Assembly: GCA_030762895.1 (NCBI GenBank)
Contig: CM061068.1
Location: 42,394,783-42,458,782, forward strand
DNA from: Sophora flavescens
Taxonomy: Eukaryota > Streptophyta > Magnoliopsida > Fabales > Fabaceae
Length of the DNA stretch: 64,000 nucleotides
Reading direction: 5' to 3'
The position numbers and the translations under genes are program-made. The notes below the pieces were generated by a model. The model saw nothing but the letters and a program-made list of their open reading frames with translations, did not search any database and was not told the origin of the DNA. Positions within the stretch are counted from its first letter, which is position 1, and each line of letters starts with the position of its first letter. Below are positions 12,224 through 25,317 of the stretch, in pieces.

Positions 12224-12539
12224 TAAAATGCTAAACCAAATCCCAAATGTTGAACTATCTCATTGGATTGAAAGCTATCACTGCTTTACTTTCAATTTTT
12301 TTTAATATTAAAGTAAGTGAACCTTTTTTTGGAGGCCTAAAGTCATTGCTTCACTGGCTTCCCTCTTGGATCGGCCGACCGATTGTGTACCAATCCTTGA
12401 GGTAAGAATAAAATAAAATATAGGCATGTTACTTTTTCTTAAAAAACAATTTTCTAAGAAAATTCTTTTAAAAAAAAGTCAAACAAAATTAGGAAAATTT
12501 TGTTTTTGCCCTGATATTCATATGAATAACTTGAGTAGG

Positions 12540-12857
12540 ATTGGCGACCTATATTTTGTGTACAAAATTGATTGCCACACATTGCTACTAGACAGTTTTT
12601 TCTCAGTTTCATTTTGGAATTTGGATGATGGTTCTTGGGGAAATAATGGTCCCACTTACCTTTGGTTTCACAAATTTGGGGTCTTTGAAATAGCTTTCCT
12701 TACTGGTTCTACGGGAGCTAATTAGCTATGTTCTCAACCTACTATTTCTCAGCTGGATATCTTTTGTTCTTTAAGTTCTTGCTTCTTTTCGTATTATGGT
12801 TTGGGTACCCTTTGTACCCAGTATATATATAATTTCAGTGGCTTGTCAAAAAAAAAA
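12540..12857 (+). mobile_element. Probable truncated LINE 3' end with poly-A tail
   Basis: The stretch ends GGGTACCCTTTGTACCCAG, then TATATATATAATTTCAGTGG and CTTGTC plus eleven A. This is the usual look of plant L1-type 3' untranslated ends. The 5' limit is not defined and no clear target duplication was found. The open frame 12426-12725 has no family motif and is left unannotated. Confidence 0.5.
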
Positions 12858-14430
12858 AGAGTTCTGTTATGAAAAATGTTTCTTGAAAATAGAAAAAGGA
12901 ATATAGTACAATTTTTTAGATATTTTTAAAATGTATATATATATATGATAAAAAATGTGATAAAGAAATAAATATAATACGATGTACAATGTTTTTTTAT
13001 GTGACAATAATAGGCTTATTTCAATTCAATAGTGATAACCTTTAGAAATAAAGGTTATCTAACCTATTTTGAGTCCTTAAGCTAGTTAATGGGGAATAAT
13101 TTAGGTTAGATTTAGTGTTTAAAGTAATTAAATTGCATGGTTTGTTTAGAAGCAGTTTAGAGTCTGTAAATTTCATGTTTAATGGTGTTTTTGAGCTTTG
13201 TGATATAAACAGGAGCTTAAGGAATGAGCAAGGCTGATATCTATGCTTTATAGTGCTGCAACTTGGAATGAAGTCAAAGTTAATTCAAGCTGACTTTTTG
13301 AAGAAGTGGACCCGAGGCATTAATGTACTCATCGTGTGTGTCGTATTAGGACAAATTGTGTGTCCTTTGTACCTTTTTATTTGGGTTAAGCATTAAGTAA
13401 TGTGAATATTCCTTTTTGGGCCCAAGGGGACATGTTTTGTCCTATTATCACTTTTGGTTCCCTCGGCAAATGCACCACACAAGCAAAGGGTTTTTACCCT
13501 AAGGGGAATCAGTATAAAAGGAGAGTCTTGCACGCAGCCAGAGGCAGCCTTGCTTTTGGAGACTCTTAGCTATCCACAAAATTAAAAGCCATTTTGGAAG
13601 CTTAGCAAAGAAGGAAAGAAAATGATCTGTGAGGCTTGGAAGCTTAGCTTGGAAAGGCTTGGTGACTTAGTCTTCAGTTTTTACTCTTCTCTTTTAGTGA
13701 CACTTCCAGCTTGTAATGGATCTTTCATTTAATTTATTTGATAATATGTTTTTGTTCATTTTCATTTCCATTATGAGCTAAATTTCTTGAGCTAGGAATG
13801 TGATAATCTTATAATGAATGTGATGAAGAATTTGTGATGTTTGTTAGCAGCAATTTAACCAAGTATATTGCATGAATAAGTGCTGGAAAATGTGAGTGAT
13901 CAACTTATTTAAACAGTCCAAGTTTATTAATGTTGGAAAACATTAGTAAATGGAACCCTTGAGTTAATATGAGTTGAGTATTTTAATTGGAAAATTAATT
14001 TACTTTGAATAGAATAGGAATATTCCTTCAAGCTCATAGGTTAGCTGAGACAATTTAATTGCAGATAAGCATAATTAATTTGGGCTTAGGGATAAGGAAC
14101 ATTTAATAAAACTTGTCTTAAAAAGTGTTGGAAAACACAATAACTTTTCTTCTCTGGAACCATTGCTGTAGCATTTGAGAGCATGTTTGACATTATAGGA
14201 TTTATAAGTGATTCTATTCCTAGCTAATTTTTATTAATCAACCACACACCTTATTCTTCACTTAATTTTACTTTTATTCAGTCATCTATAAGTTGCTAAA
14301 ATCAAAATACTCCATTTACTTTTACAATTTGTCTTCTGAGTTTATTTGCATCCAAAAGTTTCCTGACTTGATTAACCACTTTAAAACTTTGGAAATTACC
14401 CTACTATCCTCATGGGACGATCTTTTATCA
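12858..14430. other. Unassigned spacer, possibly an LTR promoter fragment
   Basis: No protein-coding signal. A TATA box (AGTATAAAAGGAGAG near 13511) is preceded by a GC-rich patch and followed by a leader-like stretch, as in an LTR U3/R junction. No LTR ends, primer site or second copy are visible in the window, so the assignment stays open. Confidence 0.3.
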
Positions 14431-14583
14431 TTATATTACTTGTTTGACTGTGTGTACCTGCACATTGCACTTTTTAATGCAACAAATAGCAATATGGGAA
14501 ACAATACATGAAGGAATATAATCAAAGATGTGTGTGTGTGTGTTGGGGGGGGGGGTTGAATATCTAATAGCCTCCCTAGCAAG
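14431..14583 (-). pseudogene. 3' end of RNase H-like fragment, separated by gypsy-A
   Basis: The minus strand from 14583 reads LAREAIRYS, exactly the continuation of the RNase H frame that ends AHKL at 55720 on the other side of gypsy-A. After the junction the frame passes a G-run (14545-14554) and a (TG)n run (14529-14542) and then reads FDYIPSCIVSHI, resembling the usual end of plant RNase H-like proteins (IPSCI). The simple repeats probably expanded inside the coding sequence after it died. Confidence 0.75.
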
Positions 14584-15339
14584 TGTAACACCCCCCTGGG
14601 CATTACTTTGTAAACACATGCGGAAATAAATTAAAAAGTAATTTGCTGGTTGTTTTCGGAAAGTTGTTTTCTTTTAAGTCAGAAAACTGGGGTATAAAAA
14701 TTTTCTTCTGCGGGTCACTTTGAAAAACCAAGATACATACATCTAAACAGTAAAATCACATCCATAACAAATTTGCCACGACATGCAACTTCTCTCAAAA
14801 AGTTTCTATTTTCAAAAGAGAAAAAAAAAATTAAACCAAAGACTAATGTATAATACCATATTTACCGACCTTTCAAAAATACAACCCAACCAAGACTCCA
14901 AAGCTGGTCTCTCTACATGACATTTATTGGAAGGACCCCACGTGGTCATTCCACGATCAAATACATCCTCAGACCTCTAGATCTAAGTCTCCGAGTGACT
15001 TAGGAAAACTCCTCTGCACCAGCTGTACTAGAGTATCAAGGTACAACAGCGAAACCATAAGAAACCAGATATATTTGTAAGGGTGAGACACCAATATATG
15101 GATTTAAACACGATAACCATATGCGTGACACACAAAACAGCAAATAGACATATAAAATCATATATCATAATTTCTCAGAAATAGACAAGTATTTTATCAA
15201 TGGGTTTCATTTTCGAACAGTCATCGTCATTTAAAAAAAATGCATGCCACTTCAATATTCAGGCTATAACTTAATCTCATGAGATCCCATCATATTTCTA
15301 TGAGTTGATCAAACTCAATTGCCATAATAAGGCATACGT

Positions 15340-15447
15340 GGTAAATTTTCCATAGCACACTGTCCAGTACAGGATGCAGTGATCAATATTATGGATTCCA
15401 TAGCACACTGTCCAATTTAGGATGCAATGATCAATCTTATGAATTCA
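15340..15447. repeat. 57 bp direct repeat in gypsy-A LTR
   Basis: CCATAGCACACTGTCC followed by AGGATGCARTGATCAAT occurs twice in a row, starting near 15349 and 15398. Confidence 0.7.
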
Positions 15448-15452
15448 TTGTC

Positions 15453-18400
15453 CGTAGCACCCCGGTTTTTACCGTTCTTCAATAACAGTAAATATATATA
15501 TGTTTAATATATGTTTATATTATTTTATTTGGATTGATTAATTATCTGAATAATTATTTTAACTTATTTTTATGTGATTTAGTTTGAGTAATTTTAATTA
15601 CTCATTTAAAATGATTTTATCAAGTGCGTTAGCACTGCCTTATTTTAGTGCATGTACACTTACTAGACAATAATGTTATGTTATTGTCACCACTAGTATT
15701 TGTTTAGAAAAATATTTTAAAAGATATGATTGAAAGAAAATTATTTTCAAATTTTATTCTATTCATTTTTATATTTGAAAATAAACTGGTTTGACATTAA
15801 TCGGAGATTAAATGTTGGACCGTGGATTTTCTTAGTTGATCAATTCAACTATCAATCTTTACTCTAATTTAAATTTTGAAAGTATATTTTTGTCATTCAT
15901 TATTTTTAGATCAAAAGTTAAAAACAAATATATTTTTCTAGGTACAATCATAACCACTTATTTTGGTACCTATCACTAAATATTAAGTTAAAAACTCAAA
16001 TTTTCTCTCTTCTCCCTCTCTTATCAGCCGATACCCACCCTTCCCCTTCACTCATTCTCTCTTTTATTTCCTTCCTCCTTTCTTTCTCAACAAAACCCAC
16101 ATCTCACCTTCTCTCAAACTTCATCTTCCTCCTCCCTCTCTCAAATCTGACGCCGCCCTCTTGCTGCCGCACCAGCCATGTCTCGGTCGCCGTTCTGTCG
16201 TGGCTGAGGAGGAGAAGACGAACGCGTGCCAGATCTGTTTGCGTTCGTGTGTGGGTCGCGGCCACCATCGCGATGATGCCGCTGACCGTCGAAGGGAGCC
16301 CCTCCGCCGCCGATAATGGTGGTTTCGAACCCAACTTTTTGGTTAAGCTTCTTTCTTATTCTCCTATACATTCTTTCATCTCTGTTGTTCCTATTCACTG
16401 TAGCACCACAACTATTCATCGTGCCGCCGCCGCGAGGAGCACCACAACACCACCACAACATCTTCTTCATCCTTGGGTAAGAGAAATCTTATCTAAGTTG
16501 CTCATTTCAGAAAATCCCCAATCTGATTTTGAAACCCTAACTCTAACAATTTAATTTTAGATTTCAATATTGAAACTGAACCTTGTTTTATGCAACTGGG
16601 ACTATCAATTAATGTTTCCCTAAACTAATTTCATGATTCTATGAGCAAATCTCAAACTCCCCAATTTTTGTGATGAACCCTTTTTGCCCAAATTGAGTTA
16701 TTGGAAAACTGGTTTTGTTTTGTTAAATTAAAGGTTTCAGATTTTTAGATTGTATGTTTAGATGATGAGTAACCGATTATTTCTTTTATCTGGTTGTTGA
16801 AAATGCTTGGATTTTCTCTTCGGGATGTCATCATGGTTGCGTTTTCTCGGATGAGAAAGTTTTGTGTTTTTGGGAACTGATAGGAGCTGTCCGCACCTGT
16901 TGAAAGGTGTTAGAAGAACCCGGAATGAATGATCTTTCTTTTATGGTCTTCAAAGGTAAATGGAGTTTACCTGAAGAGTTTTAGTTGTTACATACTTATT
17001 GTTGTGTTTGAATGTATGTTAATTTTTAAATCTTTGTAATGATATCTTGCTTGAATTGTTTAGAGTTTGATTAGAGTTTTAATGTCATTGTTTGTTGATT
17101 ATATTACTGTTTTGATTGACTGTGATTGGCTGATAGCATGACACTGGTCATTGCTTGTTAATCAAGATTAAGTCATTAATGTACCTTAACTCAAATATCA
17201 AAAAAATGGTGTTTTGTTTTCTTCGGAAAATGAGAAGAAAATCCTAAGTTATGAAAGTGTGAAGATAGAACAAAGTTAGGAAAGATAGAAAATGGGAAAT
17301 ATCAAAATTCATGAAAAGGTTTAAAGAAGTTTTGAAAAGAAAAGTCTTTTGAAAACAAAGATTTTCTTTTAGGCTTTACAAAAGTGGTTTCAAAAATGGA
17401 AAAATTTAGAGAAAATGCCTCTTTGATAAATCGATTTGTAAAAGTTTCGTAATTGGTTTTAAAGTGAGAAAATGATTTTTGAAGTTTTCTAAGTTTACGG
17501 TAAATGGATTTATAAAAGAAAAGGTTTTGGTGAAAAATGTATTTCTAAAAATGAAAACATATTTGTGGCACAAAGTTGAGAAGACTTTGATATTGTATTT
17601 TTCGATTTAGTTTTCATTGAGTGAAAAAGAAAATCACGTGGAAAGAAGTGAAAGTCGAAAGGATCTAGTGCTCCGGATTGATGGGCTAGAGTTCCTATTT
17701 GAGTTTCGAGAGTGAGAAATAATTGGATTTTATTTCAATTTTTAGTTTTTCACTGAACGAAAAGCTCTGGAAAGAGAGTGAAAAAGAAAGGACCTAGTGC
17801 TTCGGATTGACGGGATATAGTTCTTGTTTTGAGTTTTGAGGAAAAGAAAGGACCCAGTGCTCTGGATTGACGAGCTATAGTTCTTGTTTTGAGTTTTGAT
17901 AAAGTAGAAAGGACCTAGTGTTCCGGATTGACGAGCTAGAGTTCCTATTCTAGTTTCGAGGAAAGATAGAAACTAGAATTCTGAGATGTCGGACTAGTGT
18001 TCGGTTGTGAAGGAGATTGTGAATCATGGATTTTATTGATAAAATCCTATGTGAGTATTAAAGTTTAATTTAATACTTGATTAAAAGTAGTCGAGAGCGT
18101 AAGCCTTGACGAGGAAATAACGATGCGAAAAATAAAAATAAAAATGAGAACACCTTGTTTTACATGCATAGTTTGGCTTTTTTGTCGTTGTGGCAGACGT
18201 GCCATTGTGTATTCGAGCTACAGATTCACAAAGGGTGAACTGACAAACTGAATAGTTACGGACCAAAGACGGCTCCTTTAGCTTTTGGGTCTTCAGGGAC
18301 ATTCGGGTTCGAACTCCACGAAATGCTTGGGGATTTGTAACCTCTTGTCGTGGAAATCGACTATCCTGCTTGAAATGTACTCAATCAGGAACTATTCTGT

Positions 18401-19167
18401 GTTATTATGTGAGATGCGATACCCCAGAACAATTTGGGATCGGACCTAAATTGAGAGGCCGGCCCAAAACATGCGAGACAATTGTGTTATGGGCATTATC
18501 GCGATCCTATCATGCTCGACGAAGGGAAGTTAGGATCTCCGGAGATAGTGAACTAGATAGTGAATATTGAATCCCTGCGTTTATAGTTATGATATATTGT
18601 ATGTCATTGTGTGAGTGTCGTGTATGTGACTGCTGTGATAAAACTCATATGTCGGTATCTCACCTTTGCATTATTTTCTGTTTGGTTTCTTTTGTGGTAT
18701 TTTGGGTTTTGAGTGTATAGATGTTGAGGAGAAGTTCCCAGCTTCACTCGGGGATATTAGTCCAATCCTTGAAGATGTCTGATGTTATTTATAATGGTGA
18801 GAACCATGGGGTCTTCCCCAGGAATATCTTTTAGTGCGACCAGCTTAGTTTATCTAGTAAATTTTTTTTGGAGAAAGTCATAGTTATAGGTATTATGACT
18901 CTGAGAGTCTTTTATTGGATTATTGTTATGCGTATGTATGTTTATGGCTCAGAGAGCCTTTCTTTTTATTAGAATACAAATATATCAGCAGGTATTTTTG
19001 TATGGGATGTTGAAATTACAGAGGAGACTCTATCGAAATTTTTGTAAAAATTATAGATCTGTATTTAAGAACTTATATAAATTTATTTTCCGAAAGCAAA
19101 CTAGCTAATATTTTAAGCTTTTATTTCCGCAATGTGTTAGTCATGTAATGCCCAAGGGGGCGTTACA
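15453..19167 (+). mobile_element. Solo LTR (3.7 kb) of a gypsy family related to gypsy-A
   Basis: It is flanked by a perfect 5 bp duplication TTGTC (15448-15452 and 19168-19172). It begins CGTAGCACCCCGG (TG changed to CG) with AATAACAGTAAATATATATA soon after, and ends TTATTTCCGCAATGTG...GGGCGTTACA. Both ends resemble the gypsy-A LTR ends, in the opposite orientation. No primer site, polypurine tract or pol is inside, so it is a solo LTR left by LTR-LTR recombination. The GC-rich frames around 16141-16470 are probably leader sequence, not a gene. Confidence 0.85.
17640..17965. repeat. Tandem repeat in the 3.7 kb solo LTR
   Basis: Four imperfect units of roughly 60-115 bp contain AAAGGACCTAGTGCTCCGG, then GATTGACGRGCTAKAGTTC and GAGTTTYGAG. 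The repeats diverge and vary in length. Confidence 0.75.
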
Positions 19168-19479
19168 TTGTCCATCAAGGCACAATGCTACCACGTGATG
19201 TGAATACCCCATCCATCAAGGCATCACTCCTAACAATGATTGGCACGTCTACCAAAAATGTATGAAAAACAATTGTTCTCAACATTTTCTTTGTGTTCAA
19301 TATTTTCTTGTTGAAGCTCAAAGGCTAACGACTATTCATAAACTTCAAAGTTTTAAGATTATTCAACATCAACATGGGACACGAAGTTCGAGTGCTCAAT
19401 CACAATGCCCTAAACCGATGCACCAGTCTTAGGCTTTTGGTCATAGAAAACAACATTTCACCTTTAACAACGTTTATCA

Positions 19480-19585
19480 CAACGTGATTAGGACATCAAG
19501 TCCACAACAACGTGATTAAGACATCAAGTCCACAACAACGTGATTAGGACCAAAAGTCCACAACAACGTGACACGGATCCAAGAT
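19480..19585. repeat. ~30 bp tandem repeat in gypsy-A LTR
   Basis: ACAACGTGATTARGACATCA followed by AGTCCAC is repeated three to four times, within the gypsy-A 3' LTR. Confidence 0.8.
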
Positions 19586-22500
19586 CTACGTGTATATTAC
19601 AGAACATTAGTATCCAACGTCTCGTATACTAGATTCATATTTCAACGTGTTTATTCTTTTTTGTTAAGTGAAACACAAATTCAAAATGAAACCTCTGCAA
19701 CTTATCCAAGCTTGCCGGGATATTTTTGTTGAATAAAAGTATTTCACAGAAAATTCTTTCCAGTTGAAATTCATTTAGAAAAGGTAAGTTATTGAGAAAT
19801 TCCTGGTTTGTCTCAAATCCATTTTCCTTTGAAATTCCTCCTTTTCCAAAACAGCATCAATACTTTGTAAAATTCTTTTAAATCCATTTCTGATAGAAAT
19901 AATACAAATTATTTTCTCAAAGTTTTTTCTTCAAAAACATTTCCAAATGGTTTTCATTTATACTAGAATGATTTATAAGTCAAATGACTTTTCCTAACTT
20001 CAAAATATTTTAACACTTGGTTCTTAAAATGAATTTCCACTTCATTCTTGAAAATGATAACATACAAAAATGTATTTCTTTCTCAATTCCATTATTATCC
20101 TTCTTCTTTCATCAAAAGAAATTGACACATAAATTTCTTAAAATAACTTTTCATCTACATTTTGAAAAGATAACATACTGAAATATTTTTACGATTTCAT
20201 CCTTGTAATTATCCATTACTTTCTCTTTTATCAAAAGAAATCATCAACTAAATATTATCATTGTCGAAGTTCATCATAAGGCTTTTTAAGGCTTTTATCT
20301 TCAATAATTGATTGAGCACTGACGAATGTCAGGCTTCTCAGACAATAATCCACAACAGTATAATTTCCACATCAACATCATTTCAGATAATACAGTTCAT
20401 GCCATATCTCAAAGCTATAACACATTTCTACAAATAAATCATCAAGCTCGGATATGTAAAAACAGACAATTTTAACCACATCAGATAAACTCAGTAAATC
20501 ACAATAAAATTTAAAACAACTTAACAGACAACAAATAATAGCATATAGCTATCGGGAAAATCCCTCAGGTAAGCTCCTCTTACCTGATTCCAAAGCAAAC
20601 AAAGTCTTTCGTTCTTTGTTGAGTGCTACGATCTTCCTCGACTTGCTTCGCGACGAAAGTCTAAAGATTCCAACACATAACACAAGTTAAAAGCAACCAA
20701 AAACATCTAATCTCCCCTAGGCATAGATTCGGCCATGAAGACAAAGTAGGGTTTTGAGATATCAAACTTTCACTAACTCATGGATTAATGATCCTTAAGT
20801 ATTGGAGATTCATAATCAATGATCTTTTAACAAAGATTGAATAAAAACTCCTCTAAGCCACAAGCTTAGGGTTTCGGTCAAGACACATAAAATAGTCTCG
20901 ATATTTTCAAACTTCTTAAGCTTTTAGATTTGACAACAAAAGGTACAAAAGAGTTCAAATCAATTATCATTCTTCAAAAGTTGAAACAAAACTTCCTCGT
21001 TCCACAAAAACATAGTTTCGGCCTTGTTAAGAAAATAGGGAAGGAAATTTTTGCTTGATGCAAGCTCTTAGATAATGAATATAGAAGTGGTTATGAGTTC
21101 ATAGAAATTGGTTTCAAGTCAAATGGATTTTTCTACTAATTTCTAGAGATTTTAGAATTTTGAAGGTTTTAAAAACAACAAATGAAAAACATAGAGTCAC
21201 TCATCAAATACATGAATGGAAGAACTTAGATGAGTAGGATAAGAGAATGTTACCCTTGAATCTTGAAGAAAATGGATGTAGATGATGAATTTCTTGAAGA
21301 AAACCAAATGGAACTTATGAGTATTTGCTTAGTTTTGAATGTGTAAAGTTAAGAATGAAGAAGACGAGTGTATATATTGGGGGAGAGGGATGTGAGATCG
21401 TGGGAAGGAAGAGAGGAAATGAGCTTGGTCTCCAAGTTTTCCTTAGGGAGTGTTTGGATGAAAAAGTGAAGGGTTAAGGAGTTTTGGAATAAAATATAGT
21501 AAATTTCAAAAAGTGTAATGATGATTTCTTTGTGATGTGACATTATCAATCACCCATCAAGTCACTTCATCTCTAACAAGTCTCCTCCACCTTCTCAGCC
21601 CTCTATTCTGTTTCGTTGCTTATCCGGTTACAGTTCCGATCATATTTTCGAAGATTTCGCTCGGATAAAATATTATATTTTATTCCCAAACGAAACTTTT
21701 CAAAAATAACCAAGATAATTGGAAACACAACAAAAACATTAACCGTTTCGTTCACGGGTCAAAATTAGGTTTTCTGCTCAGTAAATTCTTACTGTTAGTG
21801 AAAATGCATACCGACTTTCGTCTGAAATTTCAACCGAAAATTTTACCATGACTTTCTACGGTAAGGTAAAGCAGGACAATGATTTTATTTTATCCAAAAT
21901 CATTCTCTGGGTTTTATAAAAAATAAACACACATATACATGTATTTACTGTTATAGAAAGACAGAGAAATCAGGGCGTTACACTACCACCTCACTAAAAA
22001 GAATTTCATCCTCGAAATTATGTAACTCGAAACCAGATAGGGCCTTGTAATTGTATCATAATCCCAAGATCCTACATCGTACTTCCTGTATTCACTTTCC
22101 CTTAGATGATTTAACTTAACAGTGAAATTCATACTTATTCTTCGTTCTATTCTTCCTCAACATCAACTCGATTATCCTCAATTCATAGTCTCCCTCCTTT
22201 AAATACTAGTCCATAAGAAAATTTCTCTACATCCTTAATTCTCATGGTTAACACCAAGATTCCATCTAAGATTTAAATTCCTCTCACATGAAGAGTAAAA
22301 TCAAAACTTAATCCCTCATATTCTCAATTACTAGTATGCTAGAAAACTGCTTTCCACACATCTTACTCTCATCGTTATCACCAAGATCAAAACTAACTTT
22401 ACTGCAACATGTATCACTTTCTATTCAAGGTATACCATTGTAGTCTTATCCCCTCTGAACATAATCTGGTTTTCCAGATTCTATCGACATCCCATACTTC

Positions 22501-24015
22501 AAGTCTCCATCGCAATACCTCTTTAGATAAACTGAAACCAAAATACAACTCGCCAGGTTGGATTATCTAACTCATCAACTTTGAATCTTCCTAACAAACT
22601 TATATAATACACAAGTTTACCTGTTACGATTCGAATCAACCTAAAGGAAATCACTATAGATACTTTCCTTCCAAACATTCAACTCATACAATCAATCTTA
22701 ACTACAAGCCTCTGATCATTACTCTAGATTCCTTTAGTAACGTTCTGCCTCAAATCATGATAAGATCTATTGAAATCGTCTCACTTCGTGACATCAAGCT
22801 TAGGGGTTCTCACTTACGAAACAACTCCACATCTCAATAAGATTCCTACTATAGGAATGATCGTACTCAGGTACTAAACCTACTCCCCCACTAGCCTTCT
22901 AAGGATAGATCGTTACTTACTTGTCCATTGGGTTGAGGGTGATCAGTTGGACTTAGCCTCAACTGGGTCCTCAACACTCACAACAGACTTTACCGATAAA
23001 CGTTGGTAAACTTTGGGTCTTCATTTATAATTATATTGGAAGATACTCCATGAAGTTTGAACAGTCATCTGATACATTCTTCGGTTTACTTCTCCACTGC
23101 ATAGTGAATCTTAACAGCTACGTAAGGTGCCTTCCTCGTTAGCATGACATCGATCGTCCAAAAAAATTACAACTCTTAGAAGTCCTGGTAAACTCATAAA
23201 GGGATTCATTACGAAGTCATCATCTTAACAAGAAAGATATCAAATAGCAAGTTATCTCTTTTTCACTGTACTCGACTAACTCGGACATCCTGATATGAAT
23301 CGGATACCCATCCTCATGACTCAGGAGATATGACAATGATGTTTTTGAAAAGATACAGGGTAGAATTGGTCAACAAGTGATAAGTTCTATCGAACTACCA
23401 CCGGACACGATCTTAAGGATCACAGAAAGAAATCTTCAAGGAAAGAAATATCTTGATTTCATTTTCACAAGGCATAGAGAAGAATTTCATCAATCTGATA
23501 GATACAGGAATATCCAGTATGGAAAAAGATTCTTCAATTAGGTTCGTGGGTGTAAAAATGCATAGCTAATACATATTTACAACAATGACTCTAATAAAGT
23601 TCCTTCTTTCTCAAGAACTTCCAACGGATTTAGAAAATAAAAGGATGAATAGTTTCTAATCCAGAGAGGATTCATTCTTAGTACAAAGAATTTACAAAAT
23701 GATGACTTTAAAAAGAAAAACAGTCTGGCTAAATATCAGACTGGGTCACCTCTACCAAAGTAAAAGTGACTAGACTAAGCTTCATCAAGGAACTTACGTT
23801 ACCAGGAAGTTTTTGTGTTATAACTCAAGAAATGGTCATAACAAATTCTTTCAACAAAACGTGAAAATATCCAGACCAACGGATAATATTAGTTCCATCC
23901 ATCCAATGTCTAATACACCGAGGATTATTTAGAAGTGTGAGTACAACTACTCACAGGTAAGGAAGTCAAATAGAATAAATTGAAATTTATGGACTAGCAT
24001 AACCAATTTATGAGT

Positions 24016-25317
24016 TGTTAGAAATTTGGCAAGTATACCAAATCGTGACAAGCAATAAAGTGTGAGTGAGTATCGTTCCCAATGGGGATTATGACCAACT
24101 ACCAACACGTCCAACTAAACTACTATCTAAGCGAATATTTGGAAGGAAGGGAGGTCAATATTAAATACCAAGCCCAACAAGAGTTAAAATAAACAAATTA
24201 AAAGGAACAAGTTCTTTTTGGATTTTTATCAAACACCTAACAAGCACAAATAGTTTTTTAATGCAAGAATGATGAAATGTTGACGTTAGGTTCACTAAAC
24301 TTCATTTACATGCAATGAATGACTAATAACATAATTCCTACTTCAAATATGACAATCAATCCACTAGATTACTCAAATCCTAATCCCTTAGATGATAAGA
24401 GCCTAAAACCACAAATTAAACCATAATTCCTTAGGAGGCTTAATTAGTGAATTTGCATGAAGATCAAGGATTGCATTATTACTAATAAATCTAAATCCAT
24501 TCCTAGATACAAGGTTTAGTAGGTGATTGATTTCAAGTCTAGTCCTAATATGAACTTTCTAATTGCATACCAATACAATAATCAAGTCATGGATGATTAA
24601 GCCACAACAAGCATTAAGCATGGAAATCAAACACTCGTAAAGAAGTAAGAATTAAATTAAGAGGTCAAGTCAAATACATGGAAACTCAAAAATTAGCTAC
24701 ACCTAACCCCAACAATGGGGAAATTAGCTACTCATTGTCATAGAGATAGCAAAAGGGAAAGAAATAACAAAGATAAGTGTAGAAGACTCCATGAATGATG
24801 TCCTCTAGCTCCAGCAGCTCCAAGTGCAGAGAAATTCTCTCCCTTTAGGGTAAATTTCGTCCTTGGTACTTTCTAAATTCCTTAGGTTTTTGCCAAAAAC
24901 GGAATTTATAGTCCATGTGTCATCAATAATTGGGGCTGGGTGCCATTTTATGGGGCTGAGCCCCATCGCTCCAGAATTTAACACCTTCTCTGGCATATCC
25001 GTGCTGAGCCCTGGAATCTGGGGCTATGCCTCGCGACATGGGGCTAAGCTCAGAAACATGGGGCTTAGCCCTGCTTGCAGAATTGGGCTATTGCTTGGGC
25101 TTCACATTGACTTTAATTGGGCTTCTTCTTCTTGCATCAATCTACACAAAAACACCAAAAACATTACTAATTAACCCAAAACAACAAATAATAAAAATAA
25201 ATCCCAATGACTCAATAAAACACATAAAACATAATATAAACAACCTCTTAAGAATTGAAAAGGAAATAATCTACCTAAAATACACACCTAAAAAGTATGC
25301 ATATTGGCAACTTATCA
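24016..25317 (-). mobile_element. Solo LTR of a TGATAAG-type (Athila-like) family
   Basis: It starts (minus) TGATAAGTTGCCAATATG at 25317 and ends TTGCCAAATTTCTAACA at 24016. Flanks TGAGT (24011-24015, 25318-25322) are a perfect 5 bp duplication. Length is 1302 bp. The start and the palindrome-rich patch upstream of the TATA box (TATAAAT, minus, 24904-24910) mirror the LTRs of TR-GAG-1 and TR-GAG-2. No internal sequence remains. Confidence 0.9.
24931..25076. repeat. GGGGCTNAGCCCC palindrome cassette in solo LTR
   Basis: TGGGGCTGAGCCCCA at 24951-24965 is followed by partial or diverged copies (GCTGAGCCCTGG, TGGGGCTAAGC, TGGGGCTTAGCCC). All lie within 170 bp upstream of the minus-strand TATA box. 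Confidence 0.8.

Larger units (their letters stand above)
14584..21982 (-). repeat. gypsy-A 3' LTR (interrupted by a solo LTR)
   Basis: It starts (minus) TGTAACGCCCTGATTTCT at 21982 and ends GGGGGGTGTTACA at 14584. Matching DNA is found at 26369-26999 and 30299-31793 in the 5' LTR. A TATA-like CAATATATACACT lies near 21372-21384 (minus). It retains the empty site for CACTA-2 around 21939-21952. Confidence 0.9.

Noticed and set aside
12426..12725. 99 codon plus frame
   Set aside because: No motif; overlaps the presumed LINE 3' untranslated end.
14545..14554. G-run here and C-run at 26374-26388 as special structures
   Set aside because: Homopolymers at or near LTR ends are error-prone and have no further support.
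16104..16554. Overlapping open frames on both strands in a GC-rich patch
   Set aside because: Lies in the leader part of a solo LTR, no family motif, compositional bias explains it.
17640..17965. CRISPR-like spacing of repeats
   Set aside because: Plant DNA, diverged units without constant spacer size; ordinary tandem repeat.
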